A DNA stretch of 54,297 bases, taken from positions 1 through 54,297 of the forward strand of contig NZ_BMOY01000019.1 in the NCBI RefSeq assembly GCF_014647315.1, written 5' to 3'. A program made the translations under genes and the position numbers. This document shows, one piece after another, positions 24,934 to 35,776 of the stretch. Under the pieces are notes generated by a model. That model saw nothing but the letters and a program-made list of their open reading frames with translations, did not search any database and was not told the origin of the DNA. Position 1 is the stretch's first letter, and the number at the start of each line of letters is the position of its first letter. This DNA is from Paenalicyclobacillus cellulosilyticus. GTDB taxonomy: Bacteria; Bacillota; Bacilli; Alicyclobacillales; Alicyclobacillaceae.

Positions 24934-26511
24934 ATGAGCCAACGCTCGTTTCTGCACGGCGCGATGGTGCTGGTGACCGCGAGCCTCGTCAACCGCATCC
25001 TCGGGTTCATCTACAACGTGTTTTTCAGCCGCCTCATCGGCGCGGAAGGCATGGGGTTGTTCCGGCTGGTGTGGCCGATGACGAGCCTGATGTGGACGCT
25101 CATCACCGCCGGGATGAACGTGGCCATCGCCAAGCTGGTGGCGGAAGCGCTCGTCCAGCGCGACGCGGTGCGCATCCGGCGCATCATGCGCACGAGCGCC
25201 GCCGTCACCCTCACCATGGCCGTGGTCTGCGGCCTTGCGATGTGGTTCGGCCGCGGCTTCATCCGCAGCCACTGGCTCACCGATCCCCGCGCGTATCCGA
25301 CGTTTCTCGTCACCATCCCGTACGTGTGCGTCATCGCGATCGCGTCGCTCTTCCGGGGCTACTTTCAGGGGTTGCAGGACATGAGCCCGCCGGCGCTGGC
25401 GTCGGTGGTGGAGCAGGTGGTGCGCATCGCCGCCATCTACTTGATCGCGACCGCACTCGCGCAACACGGCTTGGCGTACGCGGCCGCCGCCGCGATGGCG
25501 GGAGGGCTGCTCGGCGAGGTCTGCGGACTTTGCTTCATGGTCTGGCAGTTCTCGCGGCGCGGCCGCTTGGCGCATGTGCTGCCGGACCCCCTGCCGCGCA
25601 GCCTGGAGACGACCCGGCAGACACTGCGGGCCATCGCCGGGATCGCCGTGCCGGTGACCCTCAGCCGGCTCATCGGCACCGCCATCTTCACCATCGAAGC
25701 GCTGCTCATCCCGCGCACCCTGCTCTGGTCGGGCGCCACCACCGCGGAGGCCACCGCCCAATACGGGGCGTACGCAGGGATGGTCTGGCCGCTGCTCGGT
25801 TTTCCGACGCTGTTCACCGGCGCTCTGGCCACCAACCTGGTCCCCGCCGTGTCGGAATCGGCCGCGGCCCGCGACGCGCAGCGCATCCGTATGCGCCTGT
25901 CCCAAGCGTGGAAAGCGGCGGCGCTCGTCGGCTTCCCGTCGTCCGTCATCCTGACCGTCCTCGCCGAACCGTTGTGCCGCACGGTGTACAACACGTCGGG
26001 CATCGGTCCCATCCTGTCGCTGATGGCGCCGTGCTGCTTCCTCATCTGCCTGCAGGGGCCGCTCTCCGGCATCCTGCAAGGCCTCAACCACGCCGGCGTC
26101 GCCATGGCCAACTCGCTCCTGGGCGCGGTGGTGCGGCTGATGCTCATGTACTGGCTGGGGAGCCGCTACGGCATTCTCGGCGTGGCGCTGGCCACCAGCC
26201 TCTCCATCTGCTTGACGACCGCGCTGTACTTCGCGTCCGTCTACCGCTACATCGGCTTCGCCGTGCGCCTCGTCGACACCACGAAGATCGCCGTCGCGTC
26301 GCTCGCCCTGCTGGTGTTCACCAAGTGGGCGTACACCTTGCAGCCTCGTCTTACCGGCAGCCGCCTGCTCGCCGTCGTCACCCTCGGCCTGGCGGTGTAC
26401 TTCGTGCTGTGTTGTGCGTTTCGGGTCATCACCAGCCGCAATGTACGCCGGATCCCGAAGGTGGGCCCGCCGCTGGCCCGCCTGGTCGCCCGGCTGCCGT
26501 TCGCCGTCTGA
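24934..26511 (+). CDS. spoVB: Stage V sporulation protein B-like polysaccharide/lipid flippase
   Basis: MOP-superfamily membrane transporter of 525 residues with about 14 helices. It starts FLHGAMVLVTASLVNRILGFIYNVFFSRLIGAEGMGLF, the SpoVB signature. SpoVB is needed for spore cortex peptidoglycan, presumably by moving a precursor across the outer forespore membrane. A strong AGGAGG ribosome site precedes the ATG. A CATACGCT element at 24889-24896 resembles a sigma-E -10, but no good -35 was found. It is divergent from comN and adjacent to yrbG, as in B. subtilis. Confidence 0.93.
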   Translation: MSQRSFLHGAMVLVTASLVNRILGFIYNVFFSRLIGAEGMGLFRLVWPMTSLMWTLITAGMNVAIAKLVAEALVQRDAVRIRRIMRTSAAVTLTMAVVCGLAMWFGRGFIRSHWLTDPRAYPTFLVTIPYVCVIAIASLFRGYFQGLQDMSPPALASVVEQVVRIAAIYLIATALAQHGLAYAAAAAMAGGLLGEVCGLCFMVWQFSRRGRLAHVLPDPLPRSLETTRQTLRAIAGIAVPVTLSRLIGTAIFTIEALLIPRTLLWSGATTAEATAQYGAYAGMVWPLLGFPTLFTGALATNLVPAVSESAAARDAQRIRMRLSQAWKAAALVGFPSSVILTVLAEPLCRTVYNTSGIGPILSLMAPCCFLICLQGPLSGILQGLNHAGVAMANSLLGAVVRLMLMYWLGSRYGILGVALATSLSICLTTALYFASVYRYIGFAVRLVDTTKIAVASLALLVFTKWAYTLQPRLTGSRLLAVVTLGLAVYFVLCCAFRVITSRNVRRIPKVGPPLARLVARLPFAV

Positions 26512-26512
26512 C

Positions 26513-26617
26513 CACCGCCATGCTGTGCCGGGCCGCCCATATTGCGCCGGACCGCCATGCTCGCACCGGACCGCCATCCTTCACCGCACCGCCATGCTGC
26601 GCCGGACCGCCCTCTGC
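26513..26617. repeat. Degenerate ~18-bp tandem repeat between convergent genes
   Basis: Between the spoVB and DUF421 stop codons the phrase GCGCCGGACCGCCATGCT recurs about five times with drift (for example at 26547-26565 and 26593-26611). No gene or terminator with a T-tract was found. Confidence 0.6.
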
Positions 26618-27334
26618 TCACCGTGCGCCGACATCCGGCGGATCGCGGTGGTCGTACCCGTCGAGGTACAACGCGCCGTGCTCGTCGATGGTCGCGTAAA
26701 ACACCTCGTCGATGGCGGTGAATCCGCGGTGGCGGACCTGTTGCTCCAACCATGCGACATCGCGCCCGATGGCCGCAAGCGTCTTTTCCACCGGCCGCCC
26801 GTCGATGATGAGCGGCATCGGCATCGCCTGCGGCCGTACCCGCACCCCGGTGTCGGCCGCGGCGGGCGGCAGCTTTTCGGCTTTCGGGAAGACGCTGAGC
26901 TCTCCCGACGTCTCGAGGATGGCAAACTCGACGTCCGCCACGTCCGCGATGCCCTTTTGCCTAAGTTGCATCAACAAGTCGTGCATGCTGTACCGGGTCT
27001 TGCGCATCTCGCGGTCCTTGACCTGCCCGTGTTCGATGAGCACCGCCGGCTCACCCTCCACCCAGTGGCGGAAGGTGTGAAAGCGGAGGGAGAGGAGAGC
27101 GACGGCGACCTGCAGCACCACGAGCATGCCGATGGCGAACACCGACCGCCACAGAGGCACGTCGGTCTGCTCCATCGGCAGCGTGGAAAGCTCGGCGATC
27201 ATCACCGAGACGACGAAGTCGAAGATGGACAATTGCCCGATTTCCCGCTTGCCCATCAGGCGCAGGGCCACCATGACCAAGACGTACAGGACAACCACGC
27301 GGATCCCGAACTCCCACCAAGCCAACTCGCCCAA
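26618..27334 (-). CDS. yrbG: DUF421 (YetF/YrbG) membrane protein
   Basis: Protein of 238 residues with three N-terminal helices and a two-part cytoplasmic domain. DUF421 landmarks are RLMGKREIGQLSIFDFVV (about residues 26-43), then GEPAVLIEHGQV and the SMHDLLMQLRQKGI segment. YetF/YrbG relatives in B. subtilis affect spore germination/resistance, probably through lipid or membrane assembly; the biochemical role is not settled. It is convergent with spoVB and divergent from yrzE, the same neighbourhood as B. subtilis yrbG. Confidence 0.92.
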   Translation of the reverse strand: MGELAWWEFGIRVVVLYVLVMVALRLMGKREIGQLSIFDFVVSVMIAELSTLPMEQTDVPLWRSVFAIGMLVVLQVAVALLSLRFHTFRHWVEGEPAVLIEHGQVKDREMRKTRYSMHDLLMQLRQKGIADVADVEFAILETSGELSVFPKAEKLPPAAADTGVRVRPQAMPMPLIIDGRPVEKTLAAIGRDVAWLEQQVRHRGFTAIDEVFYATIDEHGALYLDGYDHRDPPDVGAR

Positions 27335-27416
27335 GCGGGAGACCTCCTTTTGCCAGCCGCGCCATCCGGCATCAGCCGGGACGAGGCCGCATACCCATCA
27401 AAGGGGGTGAGCAAAC

Positions 27417-27815
27417 GTGGACTCGTCGGTGCGCGGGACGTTGCGCCTGTTGCGGCGCTTTCCCATCCTGTACGGTGTCACGTGGGCGTTGTTTTATGCG
27501 GTCCTCGGCACACTCGGCATCTCGGTGTGGGCACACACCCACACCCTGAGCGATGCGCAAATCACCACCGCGGCATACGTCATCCACTGCCTGGCCGTCC
27601 TGTGCGGAGCCGTCGCCGGCAGCAAGACGGCCGGGGAACGCGGTTGGTATTATGGAGGCATGACGGGGCTGTGCTACGCCGTGATCATGGTGATCATCGG
27701 CGTCGCGGTGTACAACACGTTCACCTTCGACGCGCCCGGCGCCTTTCGCGTGCTTTTGATGGCGCTCATCGGCGCGTGCGGAGGGATCATCGGGGTCAAT
27801 TTGGGCGGTCGCTGA
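27417..27815 (+). CDS. yrzE: TIGR04086 family membrane protein, YrzE-like
   Basis: Four-helix membrane protein of 132 residues (helices at about 18-36, 46-66, 72-96 and 105-127). The Gly-rich helices (VLCGAVAGSKTAGERGWYYGG and LIGACGGIIGVNLGG) match the YrzE family found beside yajC and yrbG in bacilli. Function is unknown. The GTG at 27417 has AAGGGGGTGAG upstream. The last 20 bases overlap the 3' end of yajC on the opposite strand. Confidence 0.88.
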   Translation: MDSSVRGTLRLLRRFPILYGVTWALFYAVLGTLGISVWAHTHTLSDAQITTAAYVIHCLAVLCGAVAGSKTAGERGWYYGGMTGLCYAVIMVIIGVAVYNTFTFDAPGAFRVLLMALIGACGGIIGVNLGGR

Positions 27816-28119
27816 CCGGCCGCCCGTCCGCGCCCGCTTCGTCGCCTGACGGGGGAGCGGGTGCTTCGACAATGCGCGCAATCGCCTGGACGTCCATGTC
27901 GGCCACGACCCCGGGGGCAATCCGCACGTACACGTGTCCCCCTTCGACGCGCTCGACGTCCCCGTAAAAGCCGCTGTACGTGAGCACGCGCACGCCGGGC
28001 CGCAATTGCTGCTGGAGTTGCTGGCGCTGGCGCTGTTGACGCCGCTGCGGCAGAACCATCAAAAACCAAAACACGGCCAAGAGGACGATGAGAAAGACCA
28101 GATTGGCGGCACCCTTCAT
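27796..28119 (-). CDS. yajC: Preprotein translocase subunit YajC
   Basis: Single-span membrane protein of 107 residues that associates with SecDF. A membrane helix (about residues 6-24: LVFLIVLLAVFWFLMVLPQ) is followed by a Gln/Arg-rich stretch (RRQQRQRQQLQQQL) and the small beta domain GVRVLTYSGFYGDVERVEGGHVYVRI. It is the last gene of the queA-tgt-yajC operon and converges with yrzE, overlapping it by 20 bases. Confidence 0.92.
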   Translation of the reverse strand: MKGAANLVFLIVLLAVFWFLMVLPQRRQQRQRQQLQQQLRPGVRVLTYSGFYGDVERVEGGHVYVRIAPGVVADMDVQAIARIVEAPAPPSGDEAGADGRPVSDRPN

Positions 28120-28122
28120 CCG

Positions 28123-30385
<2,263 letters not shown>

Positions 30386-30452
30386 CCCGCACCTCCCTGC
30401 CGGTATCGGCCGTCTTGTCATCTCCTGCCGCACCCTGGGACAAGCTTTCCCT

Positions 30453-30481
30453 ATTATAGACGAAAGCGCCCGGCCCGCCAA
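30453..30481 (-). promoter_or_regulatory. Promoter of the queA-tgt-yajC operon
   Basis: Minus strand TTGGCG (30481-30476), a 17-base spacer and a perfect TATAAT (30458-30453), about 68 bases before the queA ATG. The -35 and spacer overlap the hairpin that follows ruvB. Confidence 0.65.
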
Positions 30482-30490
30482 ACGGGCGCT
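30465..30490 (-). terminator. Hairpin after ruvB, overlapping the queA promoter
   Basis: AGCGCCCG and CGGGCGCT form an 8-bp stem with a 10-base loop, followed only by TTCG, so the T-tract is weak. It probably limits read-through from ruvCAB into queA. Confidence 0.4.
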
Positions 30491-30518
30491 AAGGCGCCGC
30501 GGACGCATCCGCAGCGGC

Positions 30519-31529
30519 TCACGGTGCCGGCGCGTCGGGGACAGGCAGGCCCAGGTGCGCGTACGCGCGCGGCATGGCCATGCGGCCGCGCGGGGTGCGT
30601 TGGATGAATCCCATCTGGAGCAGATAGGGTTCATAGACGTCCTCCAATGTGTCGGCCTCCTCGCCGACCGCGGCCGCCAGCGTCTCCAACCCCACCGGCC
30701 CGCCGGAAAACTTGCGAATCAGCGTGGAAAGGATCTTGTAGTCGACTTCGTCCAGCCCCAGGTGGTCGACGTGGAGGCGGGTGAGGGCAGACACCGCGAC
30801 CTCCCGTGTGATGACCGGCGCCCCCATCACCTGGGCGAAATCCCGCACCCGTTTCAGGAGCCGGTTCGCCACCCGCGGCGTGCCGCGCGCCCGCCGCGCA
30901 ATCTCCTCGCACGCCTCCTTGGTGGCGGCGACGCGCAGGACGTCCGCCGTGCGCCGGACAATCTGGGTGAGCTCAGGCACCGAATAATAGTCGAGGTGGA
31001 TGATCACGCCGAACCGGTCGCGCAGCGGCGCGGAAACCAACCCCGCGCGCGTGGTGGCTCCGACCAGGGTGAACGGCGGCAAATCGAGCCGCACCGAGCG
31101 GGCGGTCGGCCCCTTGCCGATGAGGATGTCGAGGGAGAAGTCTTCCATGGCTGGGTACAAGACTTCTTCCACCGTCCGCGGCAGGCGGTGGATCTCGTCG
31201 ATGAACAACACGTCTCCCGGTTGCAGGTTGGTGAGCAGTGCGGCGAGATCGCCCGGACGCTCGATGGCCGGGCCGGAGGTGACGCGGATCTGGACCCCCA
31301 ACTCGTTGGCGATGACCATCGACAAGGACGTCTTGCCGAGGCCGGGCGGTCCGTACAAGAGCACGTGGTCCAACGCCTCCGCGCGCTCCTTGGCGGCCTG
31401 GATGAAGACGCGCAGGTTGTCCTTGACCGCGTCCTGCCCGATGTAGTCGTCGAGGAACCGCGGCCGAACGGAGTCGAGGACCGCGTCCTCGCCCGACCAC
31501 GCCGCCGACACGAGTCTCTCGTCAGCCAT
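30519..31529 (-). CDS. ruvB: Holliday junction branch migration ATPase RuvB
   Basis: AAA+ hexameric motor (336 residues). Walker A is [11 protein letters not shown], Walker B FIDEIHRL, with sensor region LVGATTRAG; the C-terminal winged helix contains [16 protein letters not shown] and [15 protein letters not shown] [17 protein letters not shown]. It begins four bases after the ruvA stop with AAGGTGAAG before the ATG. The gene order ruvC-ruvA-ruvB on one transcript makes a complete resolvasome. Confidence 0.97.
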   Translation of the reverse strand: MADERLVSAAWSGEDAVLDSVRPRFLDDYIGQDAVKDNLRVFIQAAKERAEALDHVLLYGPPGLGKTSLSMVIANELGVQIRVTSGPAIERPGDLAALLTNLQPGDVLFIDEIHRLPRTVEEVLYPAMEDFSLDILIGKGPTARSVRLDLPPFTLVGATTRAGLVSAPLRDRFGVIIHLDYYSVPELTQIVRRTADVLRVAATKEACEEIARRARGTPRVANRLLKRVRDFAQVMGAPVITREVAVSALTRLHVDHLGLDEVDYKILSTLIRKFSGGPVGLETLAAAVGEEADTLEDVYEPYLLQMGFIQRTPRGRMAMPRAYAHLGLPVPDAPAP

Positions 31530-31533
31530 CGCT

Positions 31534-32175
31534 TCACCTTCTCATCTGGGCGCGATCAAGCGCCTGCAAACACATCCGCAGGGCGTCCTCGAGGCACAAC
31601 CCGCGGTGTTCCTGCAGCACGCCGCGTGCGGTCTCCCAAGCTTGTTTCTCATGATACCCGAGCGCAGTGAGCGCCTCCACCACGTCCCGCAACAGCGCCT
31701 GGTCGTCCATGGCGGCTGCGGGCACGCCGCCCGCCGGCGCGCGCGCGGGCGCGCACCACCCTGTACGACCGGCTTCGGCCTCCGCCCAGTCGCGCAATTC
31801 GAGCAAAAGCCGCGCCGCCGTCTTCTTCCCGATCCCAGGCAATCCCGCCAGAAACGACGCGTCGCCTTGGCTGACCGCCGCCGCGAACGCGCCGCGGTCC
31901 GCGGCGGACACCACCTGAAGCGCCAGCTTTGGCCCGATGCCGCTGATGCGCAACAGCCGCTCGAACCACGCGCGATCCGCCTCATCCGCAAACCCGAACA
32001 ATTCCTGACCGTCCGCGCGCATATGATGGTAGATGTACAAGAACAACTCGCTGCCCGGTGTGACCTGTCGCGCCACCCGCTCCGGCACCCACACCCGAAA
32101 GCCGATCCCGGCGACGTCGAGTTCCAGCCAGCTCTCGGCCACGGTGAACACCCGGCCGCGCAAGAAGGCAATCAC
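31534..32175 (-). CDS. ruvA: Holliday junction DNA-binding protein RuvA
   Basis: Tetrameric junction-binding subunit (213 residues). The OB-fold starts with [11 protein letters not shown], and [13 protein letters not shown] and the helix-hairpin-helix pairs [12 protein letters not shown] and [19 protein letters not shown] follow. The C-terminal domain that contacts RuvB is [12 protein letters not shown] and onward. The start is a GTG at 32175 overlapping the ruvC stop by four bases (GTGA). The open frame reaching 32613 is ruvC sequence in another frame. Confidence 0.96.
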   Translation of the reverse strand: MIAFLRGRVFTVAESWLELDVAGIGFRVWVPERVARQVTPGSELFLYIYHHMRADGQELFGFADEADRAWFERLLRISGIGPKLALQVVSAADRGAFAAAVSQGDASFLAGLPGIGKKTAARLLLELRDWAEAEAGRTGWCAPARAPAGGVPAAAMDDQALLRDVVEALTALGYHEKQAWETARGVLQEHRGLCLEDALRMCLQALDRAQMRR

Positions 32176-32699
32176 CGCACCTCGCCCCCCGTCCCCGGCG
32201 CGGGTCCGGGCCGAACCACGCGATCCCGGTACGCCGATGCGTGCGCGTGGGTGATGGCGACCGCCAAGGCGTCGGCCGTATCGTCCGGGCGCGGCCGCTC
32301 GGACAGGCCGAGCAAAACCCGCACCATCTCCTGCACCTGGCGCTTCTCCGCCTTGCCGTATCCGACCACCGCCTGCTTCACCTGCATCGGCGTGTACTCC
32401 GCCACCGGCATGCCCGCATGCGCGGCCGCCAGCAAAGCGACTCCCCGCGCCTGGCCGACATGAAACGCGGTGGTGGTGTTGCGATGGAAGAACAGTTCCT
32501 CGACCGCCATCTCCTGCGGCTGATGGGCGGCCAGCAAGGCGCGCAATTCCTGGTAAATCCGCGCCAACCGCTCGGACACCGGTCCGGCGGGTTGCGTTTC
32601 GATGCAACCACACGCCACCAGCGCCAAGCGCTGGCCCTGATGATCCACGATGCCCCAGCCCATACGGGCCAGTCCTGGGTCAATACCGATGATCCGCGC
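32172..32699 (-). CDS. ruvC: Holliday junction endonuclease RuvC, start codon unusual
   Basis: Resolves Holliday junctions. All four catalytic acids are visible: D in RIIGIDPGLARMGWG, E in VEELFFHRNTTT, and two Asp in DDTADALAVAITHAH. The protein is of normal size (about 175 residues) if it starts where the family does. At that place the codon is GCG (32699-32697) instead of GTG or ATG, although GAGAGG lies six bases upstream. Nearby alternatives are ACG, ATT (32726) or CTG (32729, overlapping the upstream stop). The first standard in-frame start is a GTG at 32786, inside the upstream gene. The boundary is therefore approximate; a sequence error is possible. Confidence 0.85.
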   Translation of the reverse strand, partial: ARIIGIDPGLARMGWGIVDHQGQRLALVACGCIETQPAGPVSERLARIYQELRALLAAHQPQEMAVEELFFHRNTTTAFHVGQARGVALLAAAHAGMPVAEYTPMQVKQAVVGYGKAEKRQVQEMVRVLLGLSERPRPDDTADALAVAITHAHASAYRDRVVRPGPAPGTGGEVR

Positions 32700-32725
32700 C
32701 GTCTTCCTCTCTCCCCTTCCCGCAA

Positions 32726-33145
32726 TCAGACGGACGGCGGCGAAACCTGCACCTCGCGGACGTAGACCGGCATCTGCACAAACCACATCAACCCGTGGTC
32801 GAGGCGCCATGCCGGATGCTCCCCGGCGAAGCTGACCACCGCGTCGCCCGCGACGAACCGCACCACTTCCTGGTGGCGGCCATCGGCGTACAGCGTGACG
32901 AACAGCGCCCGGCCCGCTCCGCCCGGCTGGCCGCGACCGTCTGCGGAGGCGGCGTACCCGGTCCGCTCTGCCGCCGGGACGAATCCTGCGCAAAAATCGG
33001 TCACCGCCGGGACATCCGCCTGCGCGGCGACGCGGTCTGACCATCCCCACACGCAGCCGGCGGCCAAGCAGGCCGCGACCGCCCGCAACCCCCACGTCCG
33101 CCAGCCGTGCCCGTCCTTCCCCGCACACCTGCCGCGGCGCCTCAT
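32726..33145 (-). CDS. Exported protein of unknown function in the bofC position
   Basis: Protein of 139 residues. A basic N-terminus and hydrophobic stretch (about residues 16-34, AVAACLAAGCVWGW) followed by AQADVP look like a signal peptide or an anchored helix. A potential lipobox is not clear. The mature part is about 100 residues with beta-like segments (LFVTLYADGRHQEVVRFV, MWFVQMPVYVREVQV). I could not assign a family. It lies between yebC and ruvC, where B. subtilis has bofC, an intercompartmental sporulation control protein; orthology is only suggested by position. GAGGTGAC precedes the ATG. Confidence 0.7.
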   Translation of the reverse strand: MRRRGRCAGKDGHGWRTWGLRAVAACLAAGCVWGWSDRVAAQADVPAVTDFCAGFVPAAERTGYAASADGRGQPGGAGRALFVTLYADGRHQEVVRFVAGDAVVSFAGEHPAWRLDHGLMWFVQMPVYVREVQVSPPSV

Positions 33146-33215
33146 GACGTGTCACCTCGCACCCATTGGAGATCATGGGTGTAGCGTGGGCGCGGCCGGC
33201 TGGTTTTATACCGCG

Positions 33216-33959
33216 TCACACAGCGTCCGCTTCGCTGACCTCGAAGTTTGCGTACACGTTCTGCACGTCGTCGTGCGCCTCGAGGGCTTCGATGAGGTCG
33301 AGCACCCGGTCGACCGCCTCCCCGGCAAGCGGCACCGTCGTCTTGGGTTCGTACGTCAACTCCGCGTCCTCCAACGGCAATCCGAGCGCTTCCAACGCAT
33401 CGCGGACCGCGGTGAACGACTCGGGCGCCGTCACCACCTCATACATCTCCCCGTCCTCACGCAGGTCATCCGCTCCCGCCTCGACCGCTTTCTCCAGCAA
33501 CTCGTCGGCGGAGAACGGGCACTTCGCCTTCGGAATGGTGATAAGACCGATGCGCTGGAACATCCAGCTCACGCATCCGCTCTCCCCGAGGCTGCCGCCG
33601 CGGCGGTTGAAGATGTGCCGGATCTCCGCCGCCGTCCGGTTCCGGTTGTCGGTGACGATGTCGAGCATCACCGCCACGCCGCCTGGGCCGTACCCTTCGT
33701 ACACCACCTCTTCGTACGTCACGCCCTGCAGCGTGCCGGTGGCCTTGGCGATGGTGCGCTGGATGTTGTCCATGGGCAGGTTGTTTTCCCGCGCCCGCTC
33801 AATGGCCGCCTTCAGCCGCGGGTTGGTCTCGGGATTGCCGCCGCCCTCCTTCGCTGCGCGGTAGATGTCCCGCGACAGTTTGGTGAACAACTGGCCGCGC
33901 AGCGCATCCTGCTTCCCTTTGCGGCGCTGGATGTTGTGCCATTTCGAATGCCCTGCCAT
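33216..33959 (-). CDS. yebC: YebC/PmpR (TACO1) family protein
   Basis: Cytoplasmic protein of 247 residues. The N-terminus MAGHSKWHNIQRRKGKQDA and the following FTKLSRDIYRAAKEGG are the hallmark of YebC. Middle and C-terminal domains follow (GYGPGGVAVMLDIVTDNRNRT, GCVSWMFQRIG). Members have been described as transcription regulators and more recently as translation factors that relieve ribosome stalling at proline-rich stretches. The start has GGAGGG ten bases upstream. Confidence 0.96.
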   Translation of the reverse strand: MAGHSKWHNIQRRKGKQDALRGQLFTKLSRDIYRAAKEGGGNPETNPRLKAAIERARENNLPMDNIQRTIAKATGTLQGVTYEEVVYEGYGPGGVAVMLDIVTDNRNRTAAEIRHIFNRRGGSLGESGCVSWMFQRIGLITIPKAKCPFSADELLEKAVEAGADDLREDGEMYEVVTAPESFTAVRDALEALGLPLEDAELTYEPKTTVPLAGEAVDRVLDLIEALEAHDDVQNVYANFEVSEADAV

Positions 33960-33974
33960 CTGTCCATCCCTCCG

Positions 33975-34826
33975 TCACAGTCCCCAATCGCGCAGGTACC
34001 TGAAATCCAAGCCGACGGTCCGGCCGGAGACCTTGGCGATGACCGGCGTCCGGCGCTTGTATTGATTGCGCTGCACCCGGCGCGCGATGGCCGTCACCAA
34101 CGCCGGCGGATACCCGTCGGCGATGAGCTCATCCGGACTGAGCCGCAAGTCGACCAGCTGGAACAGCACCTCGTCCGCCTCATCGTATGTGAACCCAAGC
34201 TCTTTTTCATCCGTCTGATCCGCCCACAGGTCGGCGCTCGGCGGCTTGTCGAGGATGGGCTGCGGCACGCCGAGGTAGCGGGCCAATTGGCGGACCTGGC
34301 ACTTGTACAGATCGCCGATGGGATTGATGGCACTGGCGAGATCGCCAAACTGGGTACCGTAGCCGAGCAGAAGCTCCGTTTTGTTGCTCGTCCCCAACAC
34401 CAGCGCCTGGTCATGCGCGGACAGGTCGAACAGGGTGCACATCCGCTCACGCGCCATACGGTTGCCCCGGCGCAACGGCGACGCCGCGACGCCGAGCACC
34501 TCGTCAACCTGCTTGAAGTACGCGTCCACGGGGCCGGTGATGTCGATGACCACGGACGGGATGCCGAGCGCGGCCACCACCGCCCGGGCGTCCGCCAAGC
34601 TGCTGGGATGGCTTGTCCGGTACGGCATCATGACCGCGCGCACCCGCTTGGGACCGAACGCCCGCGTCGCCAAGTAGGCGACGACCGCCGAGTCGATGCC
34701 GCCGGACAGTCCGAAGATGACGCGGTCGAAACCTGCCTTTTCGACCTCCTCGCGCAAGAACGCGGTCAGCGTGTCCGTGGTCAGGGCGGCGTTGATCTGC
34801 AAACGCCTGGCGATGGACGCTCTCAC
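33975..34826 (-). CDS. nadE: NAD synthetase (NadE), synthetase subunit
   Basis: Converts nicotinate adenine dinucleotide to NAD with ATP and ammonia (283 residues). The N-type ATP pyrophosphatase loop [11 protein letters not shown] (residues about 38-48) is intact. [21 protein letters not shown] and [18 protein letters not shown] are also characteristic. It has no glutaminase domain of its own. The preferred GTG at 34826 overlaps the stop of the nitrilase gene by four bases, so the two are translationally coupled. Together they probably form a glutamine-dependent enzyme made from two chains. Confidence 0.93.
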   Translation of the reverse strand: MRASIARRLQINAALTTDTLTAFLREEVEKAGFDRVIFGLSGGIDSAVVAYLATRAFGPKRVRAVMMPYRTSHPSSLADARAVVAALGIPSVVIDITGPVDAYFKQVDEVLGVAASPLRRGNRMARERMCTLFDLSAHDQALVLGTSNKTELLLGYGTQFGDLASAINPIGDLYKCQVRQLARYLGVPQPILDKPPSADLWADQTDEKELGFTYDEADEVLFQLVDLRLSPDELIADGYPPALVTAIARRVQRNQYKRRTPVIAKVSGRTVGLDFRYLRDWGL

Positions 34827-35725
34827 GGCCGGCACCCCTCCTCCGCCTCATCCCGTGCCGGGAAGGCGGACGCGTCGCGGCGGACCAACCATCGCTCGAG
34901 CGCCCGCAACACCAACTCCGGCTTTTCATCGCGCAGGATGGGCGTCGTATACCGCACCCGGCGCAAGAGCGTCAGATCCACCTCTGCCGTCACGAGCGCC
35001 TCCTGCAAGACCGGCGCCTCGGCAATCCGCTCGCCGTCCGGCGCCATGACGAACGATCCGCCGAAAAACCCGACCCCGTCCTCGAACCCGACGCGGTTGA
35101 CGAAGAGGATGTGCACGCCGAGCAGCCGGGCATACACCTCGAGGAGCTTGCGCCAGAACGATTGCGACCCAAACCCTTCTTCGTCCTGCACGCTGCGGGC
35201 AGGGCTGGAAGCCGGCAGGATGAGGAGGTGTGCACCGTCCAACGCCAACAGATAAGGACTGGTCAGGTGCCAGGCGTCCTCACAGATGAGCATCCCCGCG
35301 CGGCCGAAACGGGTAGGGAACGCGGCGAATCTCCGCCCTGGGGCCACATACCGTCCCTCATCAAACATGCCATAGGTGGGCAAGAACACCTTGCGGTGCA
35401 GCGCGACCATCCGACCTTCTGCAGCGTACGCGCACGCCACGTAGAAGAGGTGCTCATCCGACTCTTCGACGAAGCTGAACACGATGTCCAGGTCTTGGCT
35501 GGCCGCGACCAGGCGTTGTATGTCAGGATGCGCGGGGGGGCGGGCGACATCGAGCGTCAGGTCCTGCACCTGATAGCCGGTCAGGCCCAGCTCGGGGAAG
35601 ACGATGAGCGAGGCTCCCTCTTCCCGCGCCCGTGCCGCCCACGCCAGATGTTTTTCCACGTTCGCCGCCACATCGCCCAAGACAGGCCGGACCTGCCCGA
35701 GGGCGACCTTGAACGTTCGCGCCAT
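34823..35725 (-). CDS. Nitrilase-family amidohydrolase, probable glutaminase partner of NadE
   Basis: Carbon-nitrogen hydrolase of 300 residues. The catalytic triad is complete: Glu45 in FPELGLTGY, Lys112 in [11 protein letters not shown] and Cys148 in MLICEDAWH. The segment [13 protein letters not shown] is typical of the glutaminase domain of glutamine-dependent NAD synthetases. In those enzymes this domain is normally fused to the N-terminus of NadE; here it is a separate gene ending in a four-base overlap with nadE. The role of supplying ammonia from glutamine is inferred from this context. Confidence 0.88.
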   Translation of the reverse strand: MARTFKVALGQVRPVLGDVAANVEKHLAWAARAREEGASLIVFPELGLTGYQVQDLTLDVARPPAHPDIQRLVAASQDLDIVFSFVEESDEHLFYVACAYAAEGRMVALHRKVFLPTYGMFDEGRYVAPGRRFAAFPTRFGRAGMLICEDAWHLTSPYLLALDGAHLLILPASSPARSVQDEEGFGSQSFWRKLLEVYARLLGVHILFVNRVGFEDGVGFFGGSFVMAPDGERIAEAPVLQEALVTAEVDLTLLRRVRYTTPILRDEKPELVLRALERWLVRRDASAFPARDEAEEGCRP

Positions 35726-35776
35726 CCTCCCACTCCATTCCCGGGCGGCTGCTCCGTCTGACCGCCACTGCCTCTC

